Assembly: GCA_020847635.1 (NCBI GenBank)
Contig: JADLBQ010000024.1
Span: 1-45,726 of the forward strand
DNA: 45,726 nt
Reading direction: 5' to 3'
DNA from: Bacteroidia bacterium
GTDB lineage: Bacteria > Bacteroidota > Bacteroidia > AKYH767-A > OLB10
Position numbers and translations under genes: made by a program. Each line of letters opens with the position of its first letter. The stretch's first letter is position 1. This document shows, piece after piece, positions 34,703-43,528 of this stretch. The notes under the pieces were generated by a model. That model saw only the letters and a list, made by a program, of their open reading frames with translations. It did no database searches and had not been told where the DNA came from.

Positions 34703-34845
34703 TGCAGGCAGCAAACTGCGAATAAAATAAATTAAGACGGAATGTCAGTTCCTATTTTACCGGCAACCGGGTGTATTTTCAGTGAACCAAAATTTTAGTA
34801 TGGGAATCACCCTAATCTGCAGGGAGCAGTTCAACCCGTCAGGTT

Positions 34846-37335
34846 TCAGTCAATTTTTAAGGCAGGAGTTGTTCGGGGAATTTCAATCTTAACCGGATTC
34901 CTGACTTTTTCAGAAAGCAATGCATAATCAAGTGCCTCATTCATTGTATCCACGTATTTAAACTTCAGTCCTTTAAGGTATTCCGGTTTTATTTCTTCAA
35001 TGTCTTTACGGTTATCCTCACTCAGCATGATTTCTTCAATACCTGCACGTTTGGCAGCTAAAATCTTTTCTTTAATCCCACCAACCGGCAAGACCTTTCC
35101 GCGGAGGGTAATTTCACCAGTCATTGCAAGTTTTTTTCTTACTTTTCTTTGTGTTAAGGAAGAAGCCAGTGAACTGAGCATTGTAATTCCGGCTGATGGT
35201 CCGTCTTTGGGTGTAGCTCCCTCAGGAACATGAATATGAATATCCCAGAACTCAAACAGTTTGGAGTCTAATTCCAGGTCGGCAGCATGAGCTTTGATAA
35301 AATCGAGCGCAATGGTTGCTGACTCTTTCATAACATCACCCAGATTTCCGGTTAATGTCAGTTTCCCTTTACCTGGATAAAGACTGCTTTCAACAAATAG
35401 TATATCCCCTCCGTTAGCAGTCCAGGCCAGCCCGGTTACCACTCCGGCAAATTTGTTATCTAACCATTTGTCTTTAATAAATTTCGGAGCTCCCAGAATC
35501 TTATAAATCTGTTTACGCGTAATCTTTAAATCATAGGATTCGTCCGATGCAATGGACTTGGCAATGGAGCGGATTACAGATGCGATATTCCGTTCCAGGT
35601 TTCTTACACCTGACTCAAAGGTGTATTCATCAATAATTGTAACAATGGCTTCGTTATTAAACAACAATTGGTTCTTCTTCAATCCGTGAGCCTCCAATTG
35701 TTTTGGAATCAGATGCCGGACAGCAATTTGAGTTTTTTCTTCAACTGTATATCCATTCAGTTCAATAATTTCCATCCGGTCACGTAAGGCAGGCTGAATG
35801 GTACTCAAGCTGTTAGCTGTTGCTATAAAAAGGACATTCGACAAATCGTAATCAATTTCAACAAAATTATCATAGAAGGCATTATTTTGTTCCGGGTCGA
35901 GAACTTCAAGCAATGCCGAAGAAGGGTCACCATGAAAATCACTAGTCAGTTTATCAACCTCATCAAGCACAAAAACAGGATTTGATGACTTTGCCTTTTT
36001 CAGGTTTTGAATAATTCTGCCAGGCATGGCTCCGATATAGGTTTTGCGGTGGCCGCGGATTTCAGCTTCATCTCTTAATCCGCCTAACGACATCCTGACG
36101 TATTTACGGCCTAAAGCAGTAGCAATGGATTTACCCAGTGATGTCTTACCCACTCCGGGTGGTCCGACCAGGCACATAATAGGTGACTTCATATTACCTT
36201 TCAGCTTTAAAACTGCCAGGTATTCAAGAATCCGGTCTTTGACTTTATCTAATCCGAAATGATCCTTATCCAGAACCTTTCGTGCATTCTTTAAGTCAAA
36301 ATTGTCAAGTGTTTTTTCATCCCAAGGCAATTCAAGTAACAGGTCAATATAGTTCAGCGTAACGCTGTATTCTGCTGCTGCCGGATTGATTCTGCCCAGT
36401 CTTTCAATTTCCTTATCAAAAACCTCCGCAACTGCTTTCGACCATTTCTTCCTAGAAGCCTTCTCTTTCATTTCAGTAATCTCTTTATCGAAGTTGTTTC
36501 CGCCTAATTCTTCCTGAATGGTTTTTAACTGCTGATTCAGGAAAAACTCACGTTGTTGCTTATCAATATCCCCTTTCACCTTGCTTTGTATCTGATTTTT
36601 CAGTTCAATCATCTGCAGATCTTTACTTAGCAATTCCAGCACCTTCTGGGCTCTGGATTTGACATCTACCATTTCGAGCAATGTCTGTTTGGTTGTGACA
36701 TCTGCATTCATGTTGGATGAAACAAAGTTGATCAGGAAAGCCGGGCTTTCGATATTGCGAATTGCAAATCCAGCTTCCGAAGGAATGTTTGGTGAATTCT
36801 GAATGATCTGGTAGCTAATATCCTTTAATGAGTCAACCAATGCAATAAATTCCTTGTCATTAAGCGGAGGTCTATTATCGCTGATGGCAAGGATTCTGGC
36901 TTTAAGATAAGGTTCATTCTGAACTTCTTCAATCATCTGAAACCGTCTTTTACCCTGAATGATAATTGTGGTATTTCCATCAGGCATCCGGAGCATCTTC
37001 AGGATATTGGCAACTGTACCGATTTTATTCAAATCATCAAACTTCGGATCTTCAATTGAAATGTCCTTTTGTGAAATGACTCCAACGATTTTATTTCCTT
37101 TGTAAGCTTCCTTAATCAGGGTAATGCTTTTATCCCGACCAACCGTAATCGGAATAACGACACCGGGAAACAGGACTGTATTCCTCAATGGTAGAATTGA
37201 CAGAACTTCCGGAACATTTTCAGCGTTAATCTGCTCCTCATCCTCCAATGAGAGAATCGGAATTAATTCCGGCTCATCATCTGATATCAGGTTTAATTGA
37301 AGGCGTGACTTCATGTTATCTTCTTCTTCAAACAT
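34846..37335 (-). CDS. lon: ATP-dependent protease Lon (endopeptidase La)
   Basis: 829 residues. LON N-terminal substrate domain ([20 protein letters not shown], about 45-64), coiled-coil middle ([10 protein letters not shown]), AAA+ domain with Walker [14 protein letters not shown] (Lys397) and Walker [10 protein letters not shown], and serine-lysine protease domain with Ser714 in [11 protein letters not shown] and Lys in [14 protein letters not shown]. All catalytic parts are intact. It degrades damaged and regulatory proteins in the cytoplasm. The first residues [11 protein letters not shown] offer a second ATG 7 codons in. An inverted repeat sits just upstream. Confidence 0.96.
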   Translation of the reverse strand: MFEEEDNMKSRLQLNLISDDEPELIPILSLEDEEQINAENVPEVLSILPLRNTVLFPGVVIPITVGRDKSITLIKEAYKGNKIVGVISQKDISIEDPKFDDLNKIGTVANILKMLRMPDGNTTIIIQGKRRFQMIEEVQNEPYLKARILAISDNRPPLNDKEFIALVDSLKDISYQIIQNSPNIPSEAGFAIRNIESPAFLINFVSSNMNADVTTKQTLLEMVDVKSRAQKVLELLSKDLQMIELKNQIQSKVKGDIDKQQREFFLNQQLKTIQEELGGNNFDKEITEMKEKASRKKWSKAVAEVFDKEIERLGRINPAAAEYSVTLNYIDLLLELPWDEKTLDNFDLKNARKVLDKDHFGLDKVKDRILEYLAVLKLKGNMKSPIMCLVGPPGVGKTSLGKSIATALGRKYVRMSLGGLRDEAEIRGHRKTYIGAMPGRIIQNLKKAKSSNPVFVLDEVDKLTSDFHGDPSSALLEVLDPEQNNAFYDNFVEIDYDLSNVLFIATANSLSTIQPALRDRMEIIELNGYTVEEKTQIAVRHLIPKQLEAHGLKKNQLLFNNEAIVTIIDEYTFESGVRNLERNIASVIRSIAKSIASDESYDLKITRKQIYKILGAPKFIKDKWLDNKFAGVVTGLAWTANGGDILFVESSLYPGKGKLTLTGNLGDVMKESATIALDFIKAHAADLELDSKLFEFWDIHIHVPEGATPKDGPSAGITMLSSLASSLTQRKVRKKLAMTGEITLRGKVLPVGGIKEKILAAKRAGIEEIMLSEDNRKDIEEIKPEYLKGLKFKYVDTMNEALDYALLSEKVRNPVKIEIPRTTPALKID

Positions 37336-37360
37336 ATCTTAAAATATTATGACAAAATGA

Positions 37361-37371
37361 CCGGATTCCGG
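37361..37371. promoter_or_regulatory. Short palindrome upstream of lon
   Basis: CCGGATTCCGG (5-1-5) lies immediately upstream of TCATTTTG (minus strand), a near match to the -7 element 16 nt before the lon ATG. CCGG is very common in this window, so the repeat may be chance. Confidence 0.25.
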
Positions 37372-37442
37372 ACTTACTTAACATAAACTCAATGTTTTCA
37401 ATTGTAATGCCATCAAAAGATTTTGCAAAAAATGGCAGATAC

Positions 37443-38594
37443 TTAGATCTTCATTTCATAAACTGCTCTTAAAATGGCCTGTTCCTCATTTGAAAATGGC
37501 ATGGCCCTTCTTAATTTTACTGCTGCAATATCTTGAAACGCCTTCTCTAAATCATATTGTTGGAACCCGGCAGCTCCGCCCCAGGAAAAGGAGGGAATAT
37601 ATTTAGGCGGGAAATCACTTCCAAATACATTGGCAGATACTCCGGTAACGGTACCGGTATTAAACATCGTATTGATTCCACTTTTAGAAAAATCGCCCAT
37701 AAACAATCCGCAAAATTGAATTCCGGTTGCAGCCATTTTCTTTAATTCATAATTCCAGACTTTAACTTTTCCATAATTGTTTTTCAGGTTTGAATTATTG
37801 GTATCAGCACCCAGATTACACCATTCACCAATTACAGCATCTCCCAGAAAACCTTCATGTGCTTTATTGCTGAATCCAAAGATCACTGAATTTTTGACTT
37901 CACCGCCTACCTTGCTATGAGGTCCAATAGTAGTTGCACCGTAAATTTTTGCACCCATTTTTAAAGTAGAATGTTCGCAGAGTGCAAATGGCCCCCGAAT
38001 CAGCGCCCCTTCCATCACCTCGGCATCTTTACCAATATATACCGGCCCGGCAGAAGTGTTTATATGACTTGCTGAAACTATTGCTCCCTTTTCAATAAAT
38101 AAATCCTGGGTTCCGGCCCACCGCCTGTCGCCAGCCGAATTTCTGCCTTTGGTTAATAGTTTAAAGTCTTTCTTTATCTCATTATCATTTTTTAAGAAGA
38201 TATCCCAGAGGGTTTCAATGCAATCAACGGGGCCTTTCAACTCAACAACTTTTAGCTTATTAAGGCTATCTTCTCCGGGGTTTTCTGTACCCGGATACCA
38301 GGCAATCAACTTACCCGAACACAAGAGTTTTTGTCCTGGATTTAATTCTTTTACAGCCTCAAAAAGACTTTCGTTTGCAAGTACTGAACTATTGATATAC
38401 AAGCTATTAGCATCACCCTTAAAACTAAATTTTCTTGACAGATGTGGCTCCGTTTTCCATGACACCGGAGCTTTAAAAACATGTTCCCATTTTTCTCTGA
38501 TTGTCAGAATGCCAATTCTGATTTCTGAGACCGGCCGGGTAAGCGTAAATGGATAAAATGTAATTGGATGTACATCGTAAAAAACAAGATTCAT
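37443..38594 (-). CDS. Alternative GlmU-type sugar nucleotidyltransferase/acetyltransferase
   Basis: 383 residues. The start MNLVFYDVHPITFYPFTLTR with VSEIRIGILTIREKWE fits the Bacteroidota form of GlmU (family alt_bact_glmU), which lacks the classic LAAGxGTRM loop. The C-terminal half (about 170-340) is a left-handed beta-helix of hexapeptide repeats: INTSAGPVYIGKDAEVMEGA, then IYGATTIGPHSKVGG and a GEWCNLGADTNNSNLKNNYG block. The proposed role is making UDP-GlcNAc from glucosamine-1-phosphate for peptidoglycan and lipid A. It is 107 bp after lon on the same strand and 110 bp before L31. Confidence 0.82.
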   Translation of the reverse strand: MNLVFYDVHPITFYPFTLTRPVSEIRIGILTIREKWEHVFKAPVSWKTEPHLSRKFSFKGDANSLYINSSVLANESLFEAVKELNPGQKLLCSGKLIAWYPGTENPGEDSLNKLKVVELKGPVDCIETLWDIFLKNDNEIKKDFKLLTKGRNSAGDRRWAGTQDLFIEKGAIVSASHINTSAGPVYIGKDAEVMEGALIRGPFALCEHSTLKMGAKIYGATTIGPHSKVGGEVKNSVIFGFSNKAHEGFLGDAVIGEWCNLGADTNNSNLKNNYGKVKVWNYELKKMAATGIQFCGLFMGDFSKSGINTMFNTGTVTGVSANVFGSDFPPKYIPSFSWGGAAGFQQYDLEKAFQDIAAVKLRRAMPFSNEEQAILRAVYEMKI

Positions 38595-38651
38595 GGTCTT
38601 TAAAAATGAGCGTGTGAATTTACATGAAAATAAAAAAGTATGTAACGAAAA

Positions 38652-38672
38652 ACAGCTCCTCTCGGGAGCTGT
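38652..38672 (-). terminator. Rho-independent terminator after rpmE2
   Basis: On the minus strand an 8-bp stem ACAGCTCC/GGAGCTGT with a 5-nt loop is followed by TTTTTC. It starts 32 bp past the rpmE2 stop at 38705. This is a classic intrinsic terminator. Confidence 0.8.
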
Positions 38673-38704
38673 AACCTTGAAAAGCCATGAAAACTATAAT
38701 TCAA

Positions 38705-38968
38705 TTATTTCTTTGCTTCCTGCTTCTTACCATAACGGCTACGGAACTTATCAACACGGCCAGCCGTATCAACCAACTTCATTTTGCCGGTATAAAACGG
38801 GTGAGAATCAGAAGAAATTTCAAGTTTTACCAAGGGGTACTCCTTCCCGTCTGACCAGGTGATTTTATCACGGGTTTCAGCACAGGAACGGCTCAGAAAT
38901 GAATAATCGGTTGAGATATCTTTAAACACTACAAACCGGTAATTTTTTGGATGGATATCCTTTTTCAT
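38705..38968 (-). CDS. rpmE2: 50S ribosomal protein L31 type B
   Basis: 87 residues from the ATG at 38968; an upstream in-frame ATG at 38980 lies too near the promoter. [17 protein letters not shown] is the standard type B start, and [11 protein letters not shown] and [11 protein letters not shown] close it. The zinc-binding CxxC pair of type A is absent (only one Cys), as expected for the zinc-independent paralogue, which is often induced by zinc shortage. It has a full promoter and its own terminator, so it is monocistronic. A Zur site is not evident to me, and type B is the only L31 in many Bacteroidota. Confidence 0.95.
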   Translation of the reverse strand: MKKDIHPKNYRFVVFKDISTDYSFLSRSCAETRDKITWSDGKEYPLVKLEISSDSHPFYTGKMKLVDTAGRVDKFRSRYGKKQEAKK

Positions 38969-38985
38969 AAAATTTAGCAAGGATG

Positions 38986-39016
38986 CAAATATAGAAACTA
39001 TAGAGAAATCTCCAAA
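38986..39016 (-). promoter_or_regulatory. Complete Bacteroidota promoter of rpmE2
   Basis: On the minus strand TTTG (39013-39016) and TATATTTG (38986-38993) are separated by 19 nt, matching both the -33 and the -7 consensus. The -7 element ends 17 nt before the ATG at 38968. It is the best promoter in the window. Confidence 0.75.
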
Positions 39017-39078
39017 CTGTTGGTTGAATCATTTTATAAATCAGACCCGCTTTATACCAACTGATTTAGCTAAAACGT

Positions 39079-39086
39079 TTTCTTTG
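39079..39086 (+). promoter_or_regulatory. Predicted -7 element of the beta-helix lipoprotein
   Basis: TTTCTTTG matches TAnnTTTG except at the second base and ends 8 nt before the ATG at 39095, so the leader would be only a few bases. Confidence 0.4.
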
Positions 39087-39094
39087 CTCCGCCT

Positions 39095-40531
39095 ATGCGA
39101 TACCTGCTTTATCTTTTCATTGCTGTATTGTTGTTCAATTCCTGTAAGAAAGAAGATGATTTTAATACCAGCCAGTCATTCAGTTTAAGGTTTTCTACTG
39201 ATACCATTCTTTTTGATACAATATTCACCACTATTGGTTCAACTACTGAATTCCTGCTGGTTTACAACGATGAAAACAAACCGGTTAAGATTTCTTCAAT
39301 CAGGCTGGCTAATGGCAACAGTTCACTATTCAGGTTGAATGTAGATGGCACACCCGGGAAGATTTTTAATGATATTGAAATCGGGAAAAAAGACAGCCTT
39401 TGGATTTTTATTGAAGTCACCATAGATCCTAATAATGCCGTTACTCCTTTTCTAGTTACCGATTCAATCCTTTTCGAAACCAATGGCAAACTTCAGGATG
39501 TGGACTTAGTTGCCTTTGGCCAAAATGCAAACTTCATCACTCCAACAAATTCCATTTTCGGATTGCAATATTCAATTCTACCCTGTAATTCGGTTTGGAA
39601 TAACTCGTTACCTTATGTTATTTATGGATATGCTGTAGTTGACTCAGCTTGTACACTGACCATTGAAGAAGGTACGCAGATTCATTTCTTCCAGAATTCA
39701 GGCCTCTGGGTGTATCGTTATGGCCTGTTGAAAGTCAACGGAACCGTTGATAATCCGGTAATTTTTCAGGGAACACGGCTCGAACCCGGTTATTCGGAAA
39801 TTCCCGGTCAATGGGACCGAATCTGGATTAATGAAGGCGATAACTCAAACCAGAACGAGATTAACCATGCAATCATTAAAAATTCCTTTATTGGAATTCA
39901 GGCTGAAAATTTGTATTCGACAATCGGTAATAATCAGCGTAAACTGATTCTTAACAATACCTTTATCCGGAATACTTCAGGAATCGGAATCCTGGCCCGT
40001 GATTATACCATTGTGTCTGCCAATACCGTTGTTGCCAATAGTGCGAATTACCTGATTGCCTTGACTATGGGTGGCAGTTATGAGTTTAACCAATGCACGT
40101 TTGCTAATTACTGGTCGAGGTCGCAGCGCAGTACTCCTTCAGTCTATCTGAATAATTATTATAATTCCACCTCCGGAGTTCAGGCTACTGCACTTAATCA
40201 AGCTGATTTTAAGAACTGCATTATTTATGGATCTGGCTCAAATGAGCTTGAACTTGATTTTAAAAGCGGAGCTGCAGCGAATCATCTGTTTACCTATACC
40301 TTGATTAAACGGGACTCCAACACACCGGTTGGTGATCCAAATCATTTTGACCAGGTTTATTCTAATCAGGACCCGGGTTTTGAGAAACCTTCTGAAAACA
40401 ATTATGAACTGACGGCAACCTCATTCAGTATTGACAAAGGTAACCCGGCCTATATCAATTCAGTTACACAAACCGATCTAAAAGGGAATCCAAGAACCAA
40501 TCCTGATCTGGGAGCTTTTGAAAAGCAATAA
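39095..40531 (+). CDS. Lipoprotein with right-handed beta-helix repeats
   Basis: 478 residues with lipobox LLFNSC (Cys17). A first domain of about 20-150 (LRFSTDTILFDTIFTTIGST, then Ig-like strands to FVTDSILFET-like) is followed by a parallel beta-helix about 155-440: SACTLTIEEGTQIHFFQNSG, LLKVNGTVDNPVIFQGT, INHAIIKNSFIGIQAEN. The end ASFSIDKGNPAYINSV-like with GNPRTNPDLGAFEKQ is the choice-of-anchor Q form common in polysaccharide-active or surface beta-helix proteins. Enzyme activity is not visible. Probably exported to the outer membrane. Confidence 0.83.
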   Translation: MRYLLYLFIAVLLFNSCKKEDDFNTSQSFSLRFSTDTILFDTIFTTIGSTTEFLLVYNDENKPVKISSIRLANGNSSLFRLNVDGTPGKIFNDIEIGKKDSLWIFIEVTIDPNNAVTPFLVTDSILFETNGKLQDVDLVAFGQNANFITPTNSIFGLQYSILPCNSVWNNSLPYVIYGYAVVDSACTLTIEEGTQIHFFQNSGLWVYRYGLLKVNGTVDNPVIFQGTRLEPGYSEIPGQWDRIWINEGDNSNQNEINHAIIKNSFIGIQAENLYSTIGNNQRKLILNNTFIRNTSGIGILARDYTIVSANTVVANSANYLIALTMGGSYEFNQCTFANYWSRSQRSTPSVYLNNYYNSTSGVQATALNQADFKNCIIYGSGSNELELDFKSGAAANHLFTYTLIKRDSNTPVGDPNHFDQVYSNQDPGFEKPSENNYELTATSFSIDKGNPAYINSVTQTDLKGNPRTNPDLGAFEKQ

Positions 40532-40537
40532 TCCAGA

Positions 40538-40921
40538 CTAAAGATTAATTTCTGATTTCCCGTTTACAAGATTGATGTGGCATTTGTCAGCACTGATAAT
40601 AAATGGTTCATTAACCAGCATAACGTTATTCTTAAACCCCAAAAAACGGAATTCGTCGGTTTTACCCTCCAGCTTTGGCTGGTAGCTGTCATCCAGCACT
40701 GGGTAGTATTCTGCTCCGGCAGTATGACCTGTTTCCCACCGAATGGTATCATTGTTTTTTAGCCTGATGGTGTACCATTCATCTAGTTTTTCTCCTGTTA
40801 TTTTAACGGAGATTTGCCTGAACTCTAACGTACATGCAACCGATTTATCCTTTTCTCCGCAGGAAGTAAATACACTTAACATAACAACAAAGAAAAAGGT
40901 CAACGGGGGAACTGATTTCAT
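40538..40921 (-). CDS. Hypothetical small lipoprotein
   Basis: 127 residues from ATG 40921 (a longer frame to 40942 adds MQLIFLI and weakens the signal peptide). Lipobox SVFTSC with Cys21, then GEKDKSVACTLEFRQISV and short polar strands. There are two further Cys residues (positions about 30 and 116) that might form a disulfide. No family recognised. It converges with the beta-helix gene (6 bp between) and is divergent from the GNAT gene. Confidence 0.65.
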   Translation of the reverse strand: MKSVPPLTFFFVVMLSVFTSCGEKDKSVACTLEFRQISVKITGEKLDEWYTIRLKNNDTIRWETGHTAGAEYYPVLDDSYQPKLEGKTDEFRFLGFKNNVMLVNEPFIISADKCHINLVNGKSEINL

Positions 40922-41002
40922 AATAAGAAAGATTAACTGCAATAATAAATATTGTTATCTAATCAAGTTGCTAATCTTTGAGGGCTGAAAATACACTGAG
41001 TT

Positions 41003-41521
41003 GTGAACTTCACTTCATTCACTACCAAAAGGCTTCTCCTTCGACCGGTTCATACAGATGATGCTGCTTTCATCCTTGAACTGGTTAATACAACCAAATG
41101 GCTGAAGTATATCGGTGATTTGAAAATTTATTCTTTAAAGAAAGCCAGGAATTATATTAAGAATTCACTTTATAATCAGCTGAAACAACTTGGCTTTACG
41201 ACCAACCTCATCACATTAACCGATACTAATCAGAAGATTGGAATTTGCGGTGTCTTCTATCGTCAGAGTGAGCTGCGCTTTGAACTGGGATTTGCTCTGC
41301 TTCCTGAATTTGAGAAGCAGGGTTATGCATTTGAAGCTGCTCAGTCAGTTATAAAAAGGACAGAAGAAATTTATGCAGTAAATCAGCTGTTCGCCCTGTC
41401 CCGTGCAGAGAACCTTGAATCACAAGACCTGTTAGCCCGGCTTGGATTTAAGTTTGTTTGCTTTACTTCACTCTCAGGAGAATCCGAAGAAACTTTATTG
41501 TTTCAAAAAGTAAACAGCTGA
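41003..41521 (+). CDS. GNAT family N-acetyltransferase, RimJ/RimL type
   Basis: 172 residues starting with GTG; no ATG is available before the conserved FTTKRLLLRPVHTDDAAFIL block (about 6-25), which is the N-terminal signature of the RimJ-like group. The acetyl-CoA loop region is ELGFALLPEFEKQGYAFEAA (about 95-114), of Q-x-x-G-x-A kind, and the ALSRAENLESQDLLARLGFK stretch comes later. It probably acetylates the N-terminus of a ribosomal protein or a small amine. It converges with the PAP2 gene, 4 bp apart. Confidence 0.83.
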   Translation: MNFTSFTTKRLLLRPVHTDDAAFILELVNTTKWLKYIGDLKIYSLKKARNYIKNSLYNQLKQLGFTTNLITLTDTNQKIGICGVFYRQSELRFELGFALLPEFEKQGYAFEAAQSVIKRTEEIYAVNQLFALSRAENLESQDLLARLGFKFVCFTSLSGESEETLLFQKVNS

Positions 41522-41525
41522 TTTT

Positions 41526-42314
41526 CTAAAACCGGTAAAACAAGGATACAGTGCTACTGTTAAATGACAAACCGGTATTCGGAAACTTGCCTTTATTCAC
41601 TACTGAGCCGATGTAATAGCCAATGAGTGCACCTGCAGTAACATCACTCAGCCAGTGTTTTTGCAGGTAAATTCTTGAAATACCAGCTGAAGAAGCCAGT
41701 CCATAGGCCAGGTACGGGGCCCATTTATACTCACGGTATTCCTTTGCAAACACAGTTGCAACTGCAAATGCAGTTGACGTGTGCCCTGAGTAAAATGAAT
41801 CATGCAGATTATTATCTTCAAAGGGATTAAAACTCTCATCTGCAGCCGGCCCGACATTTTGAGGAGGGCGCGTCCGATTCATCATCAATTTTACGGTATT
41901 AACCAAAAAGGCATTTATCAGAATGGCAGTAGTTGCATTCAAAGCTGTTTGCTTTGCGCGATTATTATGCTCCATCAGTCCTTTAAAATACCATCCACCA
42001 ACAAACATAAATCCATAAAGATTACCTAATGGACTAAACAACCGACTGGAAAAATATTCTGCATTCTCATTCCTGCCTTTTTCCGACCATGAGTGAATTT
42101 CTTTGTCAACTGCAACGGTAGCTGCTGTTGCCATAATTAATATTCCGGAAGTAATCAGTTCACTTTTTTTTCTGTTAAACGGAGTTGTTATTATTCTTTC
42201 AGAATTTTTGAGAACGGATCGCAAATATGCTTGATTGAATCCGGTTAATGTATCTTGAGCCAGGCTTTCCGCAAATGGGAAAATTATGACAATAAACAGA
42301 AAGCCTAACCGCAT
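41526..42314 (-). CDS. PAP2 family membrane phosphatase
   Basis: 262 residues from ATG 42314, where a clean hydrophobic leader begins (MRLGFLFIVIIFPFAESLAQ). The frame extends to ATG 42353, which would overlap mazG by 20 bp and is an alternative. Phosphatase motifs: KLMMNRTRPPQ, SFYSGHTSTAFAVA and SRIYLQKHWLSDVTAGALIG; the Arg, His and Asp set of the family is complete. These enzymes remove phosphate from lipid phosphates such as undecaprenyl pyrophosphate or phosphatidic acid. Its substrate is unknown. It lies just downstream of mazG. Confidence 0.85.
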   Translation of the reverse strand: MRLGFLFIVIIFPFAESLAQDTLTGFNQAYLRSVLKNSERIITTPFNRKKSELITSGILIMATAATVAVDKEIHSWSEKGRNENAEYFSSRLFSPLGNLYGFMFVGGWYFKGLMEHNNRAKQTALNATTAILINAFLVNTVKLMMNRTRPPQNVGPAADESFNPFEDNNLHDSFYSGHTSTAFAVATVFAKEYREYKWAPYLAYGLASSAGISRIYLQKHWLSDVTAGALIGYYIGSVVNKGKFPNTGLSFNSSTVSLFYRF

Positions 42315-42333
42315 TATCCTTACCGGAATTAAA

Positions 42334-43110
42334 TCAAAGGTTTTTAGCTTCATTCCAGTAGCGGTCCATCTCTTGCAGAGTCATTTCTTTAAAACTTCTT
42401 CCGTCTTCTTTTGACTTGCACTCAATATAGTTAAACCTTTTAATAAATTTCAGATTGGTTCTTTCAAGTGCTTCATCTGGATTGATATTTAAAAACCGGG
42501 CATAATTGATTAATGCAAATAGCAGATCTCCAAATTCTTCACTGATAGCACCTCCTTGTGCAGAATTACATTCATTTCTGAACTCCTGCAGTTCCTCCAT
42601 CACCTTATCCCAAACCTGATCCGGTTGTTCCCAGTCAAAACCTGCACTGCTGGCTTTCTCCTGAATCCGCATAGCTTTAACCATTGCCGGCAGTGAAACC
42701 GGAACTCCGCCCAGTACGGACAGATTTCTGCCTTCTTTTAGTTTTAACTGTTCCCAGTTTTTTGAGACTTCATCGGCATTGGCAACTTCCACATCTCCAT
42801 AGATGTGCGGATGGCGATATACTAGTTTCTCACTTTCAGAATTCATGACATCTGCCAGATCGAACTGTTTTTGCTCATCAGCAATTTTAGAATAGAAAAT
42901 AATATGAAGCATCAGATCGCCTAGCTCTTTCATGATCCCGTCAATATCCTTGTTCAGTATAGCATCCGATAGTTCATAAACTTCTTCGATTGTTAGGTGA
43001 CGAAGACTCTCCATTGTTTGTTTCTTATCCCACGGGCATCCTGCACGAAGCTCATCCATAATTTGCATCAGTCGCCCAAAGGCTTTCAGTTTTTCCTCTT
43101 GATTATTCAT
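42334..43110 (-). CDS. mazG: Nucleoside triphosphate pyrophosphohydrolase MazG
   Basis: 258 residues with two MazG repeats. The first holds AGCPWDKKQTMESLRHLTIE, EEVYELSDAI (EExxE, about 36-46) and GDLMLHIIFYSKIA; the second holds GFDWEQPDQVWDKVMEELQE and SEEFGDLLFALINYARF. Metal-ligating Glu/Asp residues are present in both. It hydrolyses NTPs to NMPs and is thought to limit mutagenic nucleotides. The upstream promoter is not obvious. Confidence 0.94.
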   Translation of the reverse strand: MNNQEEKLKAFGRLMQIMDELRAGCPWDKKQTMESLRHLTIEEVYELSDAILNKDIDGIMKELGDLMLHIIFYSKIADEQKQFDLADVMNSESEKLVYRHPHIYGDVEVANADEVSKNWEQLKLKEGRNLSVLGGVPVSLPAMVKAMRIQEKASSAGFDWEQPDQVWDKVMEELQEFRNECNSAQGGAISEEFGDLLFALINYARFLNINPDEALERTNLKFIKRFNYIECKSKEDGRSFKEMTLQEMDRYWNEAKNL

Positions 43111-43402
43111 GCTGCTAAAATAGCAACTGATAAACTATAGATTCATGTTTAAAAGCCTTCGTAACCACTACAAATCAGCAGCCTCTCAGTCAACTGTTCA
43201 TTTGATCAGTCTAAATAAGAAAGGAAGGCTGACAGCTATACCCTCTCCATTCAATTCACGCATTAAGTGAGATAGCTCTATTACTTCATTGATTATCCGT
43301 TTATTTATACATGGGAGTGAGAGCATCAAACCGTATTTAATGCTTTTACCTGTAAATTTTGGATTCGAAATCAGCCAGACAGTTCCCGATAATCAGCATT
43401 AT

Positions 43403-43417
43403 CTATAATCATTATAG
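43403..43417. promoter_or_regulatory. 15-bp palindrome upstream of the MATE promoter
   Basis: CTATAAT C ATTATAG, a perfect 7-1-7 inverted repeat, lies about 95 bp upstream of the MATE -7 element. It has the shape of an operator. No regulator gene is nearby. Confidence 0.35.
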
Positions 43418-43511
43418 TAACTTGTTGCAAATGCAGGTTGATTCAGGTAATTGATGATTTAACAGGAACAAGCAAAAGCAGTTGTTTAATGAACACTATA
43501 CTGATCAGGCC

Positions 43512-43519
43512 TATTTTTG
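43512..43519 (+). promoter_or_regulatory. -7 promoter element of the MATE gene
   Basis: TATTTTTG is an exact TAnnTTTG match ending 9 nt before the ATG at 43529, so the predicted leader is very short. It overlaps an in-frame TTG (43517), which is therefore an unlikely start. Confidence 0.55.
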
Positions 43520-43528
43520 CCGGCTTTT

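Larger units (their letters stand above)
43111..43528. other. Gene-poor region between mazG and the MATE gene
   Basis: About 418 bases with no recognised gene. A 42-codon frame runs on the minus strand from ATG 43326 to TGA 43198, encoding MLSLPCINKRIINEVIELSH and so on, with no recognised family. A palindrome lies at 43403-43417 and a promoter for the MATE gene at 43512-43519. On both strands the other frames are broken by stops. Confidence 0.7.
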
